Assembly (NCBI GenBank): GCA_004561545.1
Contig: SFVK01000014.1
Coordinates: 1 to 64,000 of the forward strand
Source: a bacterium
GTDB taxonomy: Bacteria > Bacillota > Clostridia > Oscillospirales > Ruminococcaceae
DNA length: 64,000 nucleotides
Direction: 5' to 3'
In this document: piece after piece, positions 16,366-24,000 of the stretch
How the letters are laid out: every line of letters starts with the position of its first letter
Position numbering within the stretch: the stretch's first letter is position 1
Notes under the pieces: model-generated
The model's database searches: none
What the model saw: the letters and a program-made list of their open reading frames with translations, nothing else
What the model was told of the DNA's origin: nothing
Position numbers and translations under genes: made by a program

Positions 16366-17223
16366 TTAGTCCCACAGGCTGGTGCAGCCGGTGTAGTCAT
16401 AGAATTCCTTCAGCACCTCGTTCTGAATGGCCTTGAGGGTGGCGGGGTCCTTGCCGCCCACCGGCTGGCCGTTGAGCTCGCTGGCATGGAGGCAGAAGTT
16501 GGAGGAGGAGGTCACAATGACCTCGTCGGCATTTTTAAGGAAATCCATGGTGAACGCTTTTTCCAGCACCGGCACGCCCAGGCGGTAGCAGGCCTGAATC
16601 ATGTGGGTCTTGGCGATGCCGCGCAGAATGTACTCGTCGTTGGGGTGGGAGTAGAAAATGCCGTCCTTGAGCACCGACACGTTGGCGTGGGCGCACTCGG
16701 TCACAATGTCGCCGCGGTGGAACACCGTCTCCTGAAATCCGGCGCGCTTGGCCCGCTTGGCGGTCATGACGCTGGGCAGCAGGTTGAGGGTTTTGATGTT
16801 GCAGTGATAGAAGCGGGTGTCCTCCTCATCGTTGAGATGGATGGCCACATCCGGGTCGTTCAGCTTTTTGGGGCGGATCAGCACCCACAGTTTGCCGGGC
16901 AGATTGTCCTCATAGACATGGTCGCGCATCTCGACGCCGCGGGTGACCTGCCAGTAAACAAAGTTGATTTTGCTGTCCACCTTGGAAAGCAGATCGGTGA
17001 GCAGATTGCCCAGCTCCTCCTTGGGCATGGGGATGTGAATGTCCAGCAGCCGGGCACTGGTATAGAACCGGTCCAGATGATCCTGGAGCAGATACACCTT
17101 GCCGTTGGCTCCCACGGTGGCTTCATAGCATCCGTCGCCAAAGAAATGAACCCGGTCGTTAAAGGGCACAGTCATCTCCTCCGGGGTTCCGATTTTTCCG
17201 TCATAATACGCTAACGATTCCAT
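16366..17223 (-). CDS. dat: Class IV PLP aminotransferase, D-amino-acid transaminase type
   Basis: 285 residues from ATG 17223; AGGAG is 9 nt upstream of this codon, a better spacing than for ATG 17229. Class IV fold signatures are present: FNDRVHFFGDGCYEATV near residue 22, the PLP lysine in CNIKTLNLLPSVMTAKRA near 145, GDIVTECAHANVSVLKDG near 172, and a C-terminal DEVIVTSSSNFC. The GDG-x-YE start and TECAHAN favour D-amino-acid transaminase (D-Ala plus 2-oxoglutarate to pyruvate plus D-Glu) over branched-chain or ADC-lyase members. First structural gene of the pyroglutamate operon, which supports D-glutamate as product or substrate. Confidence 0.82.
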   Translation of the reverse strand: MESLAYYDGKIGTPEEMTVPFNDRVHFFGDGCYEATVGANGKVYLLQDHLDRFYTSARLLDIHIPMPKEELGNLLTDLLSKVDSKINFVYWQVTRGVEMRDHVYEDNLPGKLWVLIRPKKLNDPDVAIHLNDEEDTRFYHCNIKTLNLLPSVMTAKRAKRAGFQETVFHRGDIVTECAHANVSVLKDGIFYSHPNDEYILRGIAKTHMIQACYRLGVPVLEKAFTMDFLKNADEVIVTSSSNFCLHASELNGQPVGGKDPATLKAIQNEVLKEFYDYTGCTSLWD

Positions 17224-17282
17224 TTTCATACACTCCTTGGTGTTCCCCTTGGGGGAACCTTTCTATCCGCAAAGCCCAGAGG

Positions 17283-17474
17283 TTATTGGGGCGCTTTGAC
17301 GCCGAATCTGAGCTCAACGATCTTTTTGATGACCTCAATGCAATTATCCAACCCCATGGCCGCCGTGTCAAGGCACAAATCATAATTTTCAATCCGCTTC
17401 CACTGGCGGCCGGTGTGGTAGCGGTAGTAGCTCTCGCGGTAGCGGTCCAGCCGGTCAATGTAGTGCATGGCCTG
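17283..17474 (-). pseudogene. Cytidylate kinase-like protein, C-terminal remnant
   Basis: About 62 codons ending at 17283 match the C-terminus of the cytidylate-kinase-like family common in Clostridia: AMHYIDRLDRYRESYYRYHTG, then NYDLCLDTAAMGLDNCIEVIKK. The P-loop half (about 130 residues) is missing. The open frame upstream runs through a terminator hairpin and has no coding character. It sits between a strong promoter and the transaminase gene, so it is probably a deletion scar within the leader of the operon. Confidence 0.7.
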
Positions 17475-17549
17475 GCTGCGGCCAAAGCAAAAAGGCGCAC
17501 AGCACCGCCCTTTTGGGGTGGACCGCACGCCTTTGTGCCGGGAGGAACG

Positions 17550-17587
17550 AAAAAGGAGCCACACTGCCGCCGGCAGGTGACTCCTTT
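17550..17587 (-). terminator. Leader terminator/attenuator about 25 nt after the operon promoter
   Basis: On the minus strand a long imperfect hairpin (AAAGGAG...CTCCTTT outer arm, CACCTGCC/GGCAGTG inner arm, GGC loop) is followed by TTTTTCG. It lies between the promoter at 17618-17645 and the transaminase gene, so most transcripts should stop after about 60 nt unless it is read through. A second GC-rich fold can form at 17487-17535. Confidence 0.6.
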
Positions 17588-17616
17588 GTCCCGTTCGTTG
17601 CTTTGGTTGATAGTTG

Positions 17617-17646
17617 GATTATAGCACCCCACAAAATTTTTGCAAG
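17617..17646 (-). promoter_or_regulatory. Promoter upstream of the D-glutamate/5-oxoproline operon
   Basis: Minus strand TTGCAA (17645-17640), a 16-bp spacer, and a perfect TATAAT (17623-17618). The whole 30-bp box recurs 52 bp upstream (17669-17698, 24 of 30 identical), where the -10 is no longer recognisable. Both copies keep a CAAAATTTT core that is palindromic. Confidence 0.7.
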
Positions 17647-17668
17647 CGGTTTTTTCCAATTTATGAAA

Positions 17669-17698
17669 GATTTGTGAACCCCGCAAAATTTTGGCAAG
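17669..17698 (-). repeat. Degenerate second copy of the promoter box
   Basis: 24 of 30 positions match 17617-17646, including GAT, ACCCC, CAAAATTTT and GCAAG. The -10 position reads ACAAAT instead of TATAAT. It may be an operator half or a decayed tandem promoter. Confidence 0.6.
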
Positions 17699-17793
17699 TT
17701 TCGCCCGTCCCCCCTGTGCAAAGTGGTGAACCCGCGCCCCAACCAATGTCCACCGGCACCGCCGGCAGATGCCGTCTGCCCTTTACCGCCAAC

Positions 17794-18009
17794 TCACGAA
17801 TTCTCAATCCCCACAACCGTATAATCCTGTTCCTCCACCGCCTTTTTCAGCGCCTCATCCTCCACCGGCTCGCTCAGGGTCACCACGGCGGTTCCCGCCT
17901 CGTGGCTGGCCACCGCTTCGGTCACGCCGGGCAGGGCTTCCAAGGCCTTTTTGACCCGGGCTTCGCAGTGTGGGCACATCATGCCCTCGATTTTGATGGT
18001 ACGTTTCAT
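17794..18009 (-). CDS. Possible internally initiated CopZ-like copper chaperone (HMA domain)
   Basis: 71 residues (MKRTIKIEGMMCPHCEARV...) coinciding with the C-terminal domain of the long copA frame. A strong ribosome site GGAGGAAC lies seven bases before this ATG, as expected for an independent gene. It has the CxxC copper site and the ferredoxin-like length of CopZ. Either copA lost its stop codon and now carries the domain as a fusion, or both a fusion and a free chaperone are made. The sequence alone cannot decide. Confidence 0.5.
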   Translation of the reverse strand: MKRTIKIEGMMCPHCEARVKKALEALPGVTEAVASHEAGTAVVTLSEPVEDEALKKAVEEQDYTVVGIENS

Positions 18010-20328
18010 GGAAAGTTCCTCCGTTTCGTCTGTTGTTTGGGGCCGCGCCGGTTGTTTGTCTGGCCGCATGCCCCTGCGTTTGTGGTCATGGCGCGGGTCC
18101 CGCAGCTTGAACCAGTTGAGCCGCAGCGCGTTGGACACCACACAGAAGCTGGATAAGCTCATAGCCGCCGCGCCGAACATGGGGTTGAGGGTCAGGCCCA
18201 GCGGGATGAAGACGCCCGCCGCCAGCGGAATGCCGATGGTGTTGTAAAAAAACGCCCAGAACAGGTTTTCGTGGATGTTGCGCAGCGTGGCGCGGCTCAG
18301 ACGGATGGCGGCGGGCACGTCGCTCAGGCGGCTTTTCATGAGCACGATGTCCGCCGCGTCGATGGCCACGTCGGCCCCGGCGCCGATGGCAATGCCCATG
18401 TCGGCCCGGGTCAGGGCGGGCGCGTCGTTGATGCCGTCGCCCACCATGGCCACTTTGCCCCGCCGCTGCAAGTCGCGGATGACCTGCTCCTTGCCGTCGG
18501 GCAGAACCCCGGCGATGACCTCGTCCACGCCGGCCTGGGCGCCGATGGCCCGGGCGGTGCGCTCGTTGTCGCCGGTGAGCATGACCACATGGATGCCCAT
18601 GTTTTGCAGCTCCCGCACGGCCCGGGGGCTGTCCTCCTTGATGACGTCCGCCACCGCAATCAGGCCCAGCACCCTGCCGTCCGCAGCAAAGTAGAGCGGC
18701 GTTTTGCCCTGCTCCGCCAGCCTGCGGCCCTCCCGGCGCACCGCGTCGGGGACCCGGGTCTGGCTGTCCAGAAAGCTCTCGCTGCCGCCCACAAGCGTCC
18801 TGCCCTGCAGGACCGCCCGCAGGCCGTTGCCGGGCAGCGCGGCAAAGCCGGTGACCGGCTCCGGCGCAAGGCCGGCGGTCCGGCCGTAGTCCAGCACGGC
18901 CCGGGCCAGGGGATGCTCGCTTTTCTGCTCCAGCGCAAAGGCGGCGCGCACCAGCTCGTCCTGACCCACGCCGGGGGCGGGCGCCACATCGGTGACCCGG
19001 GGCTCGCCGGAGGTGATGGTCCCGGTCTTGTCCAGCGCCACAATGTCCACCTTGCCGGTCTGCTCCAGAGAGACGGCGGTCTTGAAGAGGATGCCGTTTT
19101 TGGCGCCCACACCGTTGCCCACCATGATGGCCACCGGCGTGGCCAGGCCCAGCGCGCAGGGGCAGCTGATGACCAGCACGCTGATGCCCCGGGCCAGCGC
19201 GAAGCCGGCGCCCCGCCCCAGCAGCAGCCACACCACGGTGGTGACGGCGGCAATGGCGATGACGGCCGGCACAAAGATGCCGGAAACCCGGTCCGCCGCC
19301 TTGGCGATGGGCGCCTTGGTGGCCGCCGCGTCGCTGACCATGCGGATGATCTGGGAAAGGGTGGTGTCCTGCCCCACGCGGGTGGCACGGCAGCGGATGA
19401 AGCCCGCCTGGTTGATCGTCGCCGCGCTGACGGGGTCGCCGGGGGCCTTGTCCACCGGAATGCTCTCGCCGGTGAGAGCGGCTTCATTGACGGCGCTGCT
19501 GCCCTCCAGCACCACGCCGTCCACCGGGATGTTCTCGCCGGGGCGGACCACGAACTCCTCCCCGGGCTGCACCTGCTCCACCGGGATGACCGCCTCGGCC
19601 CCGCCGCGCACCACGGTGGCGGTTTTGGGGGCCAGCTTCATCAGGCTTTTCAGGGCGTCGGTGGTCCTGCCCTTGGAGCGGGCTTCCAGCATTTTGCCCA
19701 CCGTGATGAGGGTCAGAATCATGGCGGCGGACTCAAAGTAAAGCTCCATCATAAAATGCATGACGCCGTCCATGTCGCCCCGGACCTGGGCATCGGTCAT
19801 GGCAAAGAGGGCGTAGGTGCTGTACCCGAAGGCCGCCGTGGCCCCCAGCGCCACCAGCGTGTCCATGTTGGGCGCGCGGTGCCACAGGCTTTTGAAGCCG
19901 CTGATGAAAAACTTCTGGTTGATGACCATCACCGCCACGGTGAGCAGCAGCTCCAGCAGCCCCATGGCCACATGGTTGCGGGCGAAGAAGGCGGGCACCG
20001 GCCAGCCCCACATCATGTGCCCCATGGAAAAGTACATGAGCACAAGCAAAAACCCCAGCGACGCCATCAGCCGCCGTTTGAGAACCGGGGTCTCCCGGTC
20101 CTCCAGCGGGTCCGGGGCGGCCTGCGCCGCGCCCTTGAGGGACGCGCCGTATCCGGCCTGCTGTACGGCGGCAATCACCTGCGCCGGGGCGGCGGTGCCC
20201 TCGACGCCCATGGAATTGGTGAGCAGGCTCACCGAACAGGCGGTGACGCCCGGCACCTTGGACACCGCCTTCTCCACACGGGCGCTGCACGCCGCGCAGC
20301 TCATGCCGGTAACGTTATATTGCTCCAT
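17794..20328 (-). CDS. copA: Copper-exporting P1B-1-type ATPase with N- and C-terminal HMA domains
   Basis: 844 residues from ATG 20328 (GGGGAGAAGC upstream). Order: N-terminal HMA domain with GMSCAACSARVE (residues 8-19), eight-helix membrane domain, TGES actuator loop, membrane CPC in ISCPCALGLATP, phosphorylation site DKTGTIT with Asp433, SEHP, TGDN, GDGINDAPAL, and the MSLSS helix near the end. A linker then leads in frame into a second HMA domain (GMMCPHCEARVKKAL). CopA pumps Cu(I) out of the cytoplasm. A C-terminal HMA is unusual; in relatives it is normally a separate chaperone gene. A GGAGGAAC site and ATG at 18009 could still allow separate synthesis of the last 71 residues. Downstream of csoR with an 17-bp gap. 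Confidence 0.93.
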   Translation of the reverse strand: MEQYNVTGMSCAACSARVEKAVSKVPGVTACSVSLLTNSMGVEGTAAPAQVIAAVQQAGYGASLKGAAQAAPDPLEDRETPVLKRRLMASLGFLLVLMYFSMGHMMWGWPVPAFFARNHVAMGLLELLLTVAVMVINQKFFISGFKSLWHRAPNMDTLVALGATAAFGYSTYALFAMTDAQVRGDMDGVMHFMMELYFESAAMILTLITVGKMLEARSKGRTTDALKSLMKLAPKTATVVRGGAEAVIPVEQVQPGEEFVVRPGENIPVDGVVLEGSSAVNEAALTGESIPVDKAPGDPVSAATINQAGFIRCRATRVGQDTTLSQIIRMVSDAAATKAPIAKAADRVSGIFVPAVIAIAAVTTVVWLLLGRGAGFALARGISVLVISCPCALGLATPVAIMVGNGVGAKNGILFKTAVSLEQTGKVDIVALDKTGTITSGEPRVTDVAPAPGVGQDELVRAAFALEQKSEHPLARAVLDYGRTAGLAPEPVTGFAALPGNGLRAVLQGRTLVGGSESFLDSQTRVPDAVRREGRRLAEQGKTPLYFAADGRVLGLIAVADVIKEDSPRAVRELQNMGIHVVMLTGDNERTARAIGAQAGVDEVIAGVLPDGKEQVIRDLQRRGKVAMVGDGINDAPALTRADMGIAIGAGADVAIDAADIVLMKSRLSDVPAAIRLSRATLRNIHENLFWAFFYNTIGIPLAAGVFIPLGLTLNPMFGAAAMSLSSFCVVSNALRLNWFKLRDPRHDHKRRGMRPDKQPARPQTTDETEELSMKRTIKIEGMMCPHCEARVKKALEALPGVTEAVASHEAGTAVVTLSEPVEDEALKKAVEEQDYTVVGIENS

Positions 20329-20345
20329 GTTGCTTCTCCCCTTTT

Positions 20346-20657
20346 TTACTTCATCAGCTTTTGCAGGGTGGCCACCAGCTCGTCGATGGTCTGCTCCTTG
20401 CCGTCCCGGATGTCCTGGGCCACGCAGGTGCGGATGTGCTGGGCCAGCAGCTCCCGGTTGAATGCGTTGATGGCCGCCGTGGCCGCCGCCGACTGGGTCA
20501 GAATGTCCACACAGTAGGCGTCCTGCTCCACCATGCCGCGGATGCCGCGGATCTGACCCTCGATGCGGTTGAGGCGGTGGATCAGGCTCTTGTATTCCTC
20601 CTCGCTGCGCTGCTTTTTGCGCGGGCAGCAGGCGCGGCATTCTTTGTTTTGCTCCAT
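20346..20657 (-). CDS. csoR: CsoR-type copper-sensing transcriptional repressor
   Basis: 103 residues from ATG 20657 (GGAGGGTTCCC upstream). The DUF156/CsoR helix is clear: LIHRLNRIEGQIRGIRGMVEQDAYCVDIL. The copper triad Cys-His-Cys is present: Cys in AYCVDIL, and His and Cys in QHIRTCV. Extra cysteines near the N-terminus (CRACCPRKK) are not part of the triad. CsoR represses copA and is released by Cu(I). The paired GTATnnnnGGGG boxes over its own promoter fit autoregulation of a csoR-copA operon. Confidence 0.92.
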   Translation of the reverse strand: MEQNKECRACCPRKKQRSEEEYKSLIHRLNRIEGQIRGIRGMVEQDAYCVDILTQSAAATAAINAFNRELLAQHIRTCVAQDIRDGKEQTIDELVATLQKLMK

Positions 20658-20675
20658 GGGAACCCTCCTTTGCAA

Positions 20676-20726
20676 AATACCCCCGCAGGGTATTTTTACT
20701 ATATACCCCCACGGGGTATTTGTCAA
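20676..20726 (-). promoter_or_regulatory. csoR-copA promoter with two CsoR operators
   Basis: Minus-strand promoter TTGACA (20726-20721), 17-bp spacer, TATAGT (20703-20698). Two palindromes of the CsoR type, ATACCCC-n3-GGGGTAT-like, occupy the spacer (20703-20719) and the start region (20676-20694). This placement would block polymerase in the absence of copper. Confidence 0.85.
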
Positions 20727-20767
20727 GAGAGTTCCCGGTCTCATTCTGCCCCGCCGGGCATAAAAAA

Positions 20768-20999
20768 TCCCCCTGCCCGCAGGGGCAGGGGGAAAGCGGA
20801 CTGCCGATTAAAATCCGTCACCATCGGCGGACCTGCGCCGACGATGGTGACACCGACAGGGAAATTTTGCGGGAAATTGTGTGCGAGGAGCGAAGCGACG
20901 AGTGCGGCGAAGCCGTGCCGGACGGGTCCCCCTTTTGCAGCGTGTCGGGTTTCCCGACACGCTGATTCCCCCTGCCCGCAGGGGCAGGGGGGAAAGCGG
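20768..20999. repeat. Composite hairpin element bounded by a 32-bp direct repeat
   Basis: The unit TCCCCCTGCCCGCAGGGG...AAAGCGG occurs at 20768-20799 and again at 20967-20999 with one extra G; each copy is itself a hairpin. Between them lie a TCACCATCG/CGATGGTGA inverted repeat (about 20818-20852), a GCGAGGAGCGAAGCGACGAG stretch, and a perfect 12-bp hairpin at 20938-20964. No coding content is evident. It resembles a REP- or MITE-like intergenic element. The part nearest the ABC permease stop may act as its terminator. Confidence 0.6.
20928..20965. repeat. 38-bp interspersed hairpin repeat, copy 1
   Basis: CCCCCTTTTGCAG followed by a perfect inverted repeat (CAGCGTGTCGGG with CCCGACACGCTG, TTT loop). 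An identical 38-bp copy lies at 27028-27065. Both copies sit just after the stop codon of a leftward gene. Confidence 0.85.
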
Positions 21000-21001
21000 C
21001 G

Positions 21002-24000
21002 TTACTCGGGCGCCTTCATACTCTCGACCATGGAAATGGCCTTGAGTTTGCGGCTCATGATGAGGTTGACCGCCGCGCCGAAGAGCAGCGTCAGCGCCAG
21101 GGCGTAGAAATAACTGGAGGGGTCCACCGTGCGTCCGAACATGACATAATCCACCTCGACGGTGTAAACGACGTACCGGTGCAGGATGGTGCCCACCCAC
21201 AGCCCGATGAGAGCGCCCACTACCGTGAGGACGGTGCTCTCCCGGTTGACGTAGGCCGAAACCTCCCGGTCATAAAAGCCCAGAACCTTGATGGTGGCGA
21301 TCTCCTTGACGCGCTCGGCGATGTTGATGTTGGAAAGGTTGTAGAGCACCACCAGCGCCAGCGCTGCGGCGCAGATGACCACCACGACCACCACGGCGTT
21401 GACAGAGTTGAGCATATTCAGCACCGTTTTGGTGGCGTCCTCGGTGAAGGTGACGCTGGTCACCTCGTCCAGACCCAGCAGCCGGGCCGAGACGGCGTCC
21501 CGGGTGCTCTGGTCGCCGGAGCCCTCCACGATGGAAAGAATGGTGTTCCAGCCCGGCTCCTCGCCGAAAGCGTCGCGGTACTGCCCGGCGCTCATGTACA
21601 GATAGTTGGAGACATAATGCTCACAGACGCCGCTCACCGTCACCTGGGCAGCGTTGCCGGCGTTGTTGTAGACGGTGATACTGTCGCCGGCCTTGCAGCC
21701 CAGCAGCTCGGCGTATTTCTCGGTCACCACCACGCCGGTGGCGCCCACGGGGGTGGCGTCGCGGCTGATCCGCTCATGCAGGTCGGCAAACCGGCCGAAA
21801 GCGTTCAGATCCCTGGGCACCATCAGATAGGCCTCGGCGGTGGAACCGTCGGGCAGGGTCTGGTTGGCCTTCTCGATGGCTGCGGCGATGCTGGCGGAGA
21901 TTTCCCCGCCGCCGAAGAGAACATCGTGGGCTGCTCCGGCGTCCACATCCTCAGGATGCTGGACGGTGGTCATGAGGTCATAGTGATAGACGTCGCCGTA
22001 CTGGCGGGTCACAATGGCGTCCAGCGAGTCGGCAATGCCAAAGCCCGCCACCAGCAGCGAGGTGCAGCCCGCCACCCCGATGACCGTCATCCAGAACCGT
22101 TTTTTGTAGCGGAACAGGTTGCGCACCGTGACCTTATGGCTGAATTTCATGCGGCGCCACACAGGGGTAATGTATTCCAGCAGCACCCGCTTGCCGGCCT
22201 TGGGGGCGCGGGGGCGCATGAGCTGGGCGGGGTTTTCCCGCAGGGTGGCGCGGCAGGCGGCCACCGTGGCGATGAGGGCGCATCCAATCAGGGAGCCGCC
22301 CGCCAGAATGGCGTAGTTCCACCGCCAGGGGAAGTGGAAGGCGGGCATCCAGTACATCATGGCGTAGGCGTTCCAGATGACGACGGGGAACACCGTGAAG
22401 CCCAGCGCCAGGCCCACCGCCGCGCCCAGGCAGGCGGCGGACATGGAATAGATCAGATACTTGCTCATGATGGTGGACTTGCCGTAGCCCAGCGCCTTCA
22501 TGGTGCCGATCTGCAGGCGCTCCTCCTCCACCATGCGGGTCATGGTGGTCAGTACGACGAGGGCCGCCACCAGGAAGAAAAAGACGGGGAACACCTTGGC
22601 CAGCGCCGCCACCTTGTTGACGTTGCCCTTGAAGGAGGCAAAGCTCACATTGCTCTGGCGGTCCCAGATGTACCATTTGGGGGATTCAATTTTGTCCAGC
22701 TCCGCCTGGGCGTCCTCGATCTGGCGGCGGGCGTCCTCCAGCTCGGCGTCCACCTCGGCTTTGGCGGTCTCATAGTCAATCTCGCCGTCCAGAAGCTGCT
22801 GTTTCTTTTCGGCCAGCGTGGTGCGCCCGGCCTCGATCTGGAGCTTTGCCCCCACAAGCCGGGCCTTTGCGTCGCCGATCTGCTGCAGCGCGTCGGCCAG
22901 CTGCAGCTGCTTGTCCACCAGCGTGGCGTAGCCGTCATCCAGCGTTTTGTGGGCGGCGTTGAGCTGGGCGCGGCCGGCGGCCAGCTCGGCGCTCTTGTCA
23001 AAGTAGGTGGCCCACCCGGCGTCCAGCTGGGCCTTGGCGCTGTCCAGCTCGGCTTTGCCGGAAGCAACCTCCGCCTTTGCCGCGTCCAGCTGGGCTTTGG
23101 CATCGTCCAACTGGGCCTTTGTGGCGTCCAGCTGCGCCCTGGCCTCGTCCAGCGCCGGGCGGCCGGCGTCCAGCTGGGCTTTGGCATCGTCCAGCTGCGC
23201 CTGGGCGTTGGCGATGGCGTCATCGCTAAAGAGGGCGCGGGCTTCCTCCTCATTGGCGGCGGCGCCCGAGGCAATCATGGAATAAATGCCCACATCGATG
23301 CTCTTTTTGGCAAGGTTGAGCTGGCGGAGCTGCTCAATCTCCTCCGCCGAGGGCAGCTTTTGGGCGCAGTATTCCGCCACGGCATCAATCAGGCCGGACA
23401 CCTGCGGGTCGGTCACATCCACATACCCGCCCACGGCGTCCTCCAGCGCCTGCTGCCAGGCCGCCTGGCACCGGTCCAGCTCCTGCCGGGCCTGCTGCAC
23501 GGCGGGGTCCTGTTCAGGGTCCTCCACACCGGCGTCCGCTGCGGCCTGAACTGCGGCATCATAGGCCTGCCGCGCCGCCTGCCGGTCCGCGTAGGCGGTG
23601 GAGAGCGCCTGATACTGCTCGTTGGCCAGAATGGCGTCCAGCAGCTCAAGGGCGGTGTCGGAATAGAGCCACTCCGGCACCCCCTGTTCGGCGGCCTGAT
23701 CCAGCCCCTTCTGGGCGGCGTTGAGCTGCCGGAGCTGCTCCAGCGATGCGGCGCCCGCCTCATACTGGGCCAGGCCCGCCTGATACCGGGTCTCGGCCGC
23801 GTCAAGCTGTTCTTTTCCGTCCTGCCACTGGGCCAGGCCGTCGGCATACTGGGCCAGGCCGTCCTCATATTGGGTGCGGCCGTCCTCCCACCGGGCCAGG
23901 CCCTCCTCGTACTGGCGCTGGCTGTCCCGCAAAACCTGGAGCGCCTGGGCCAGCTGGGCTTCGCCGTCCTGCAGCAGGTCCATATTTTCATAGATCCGGG

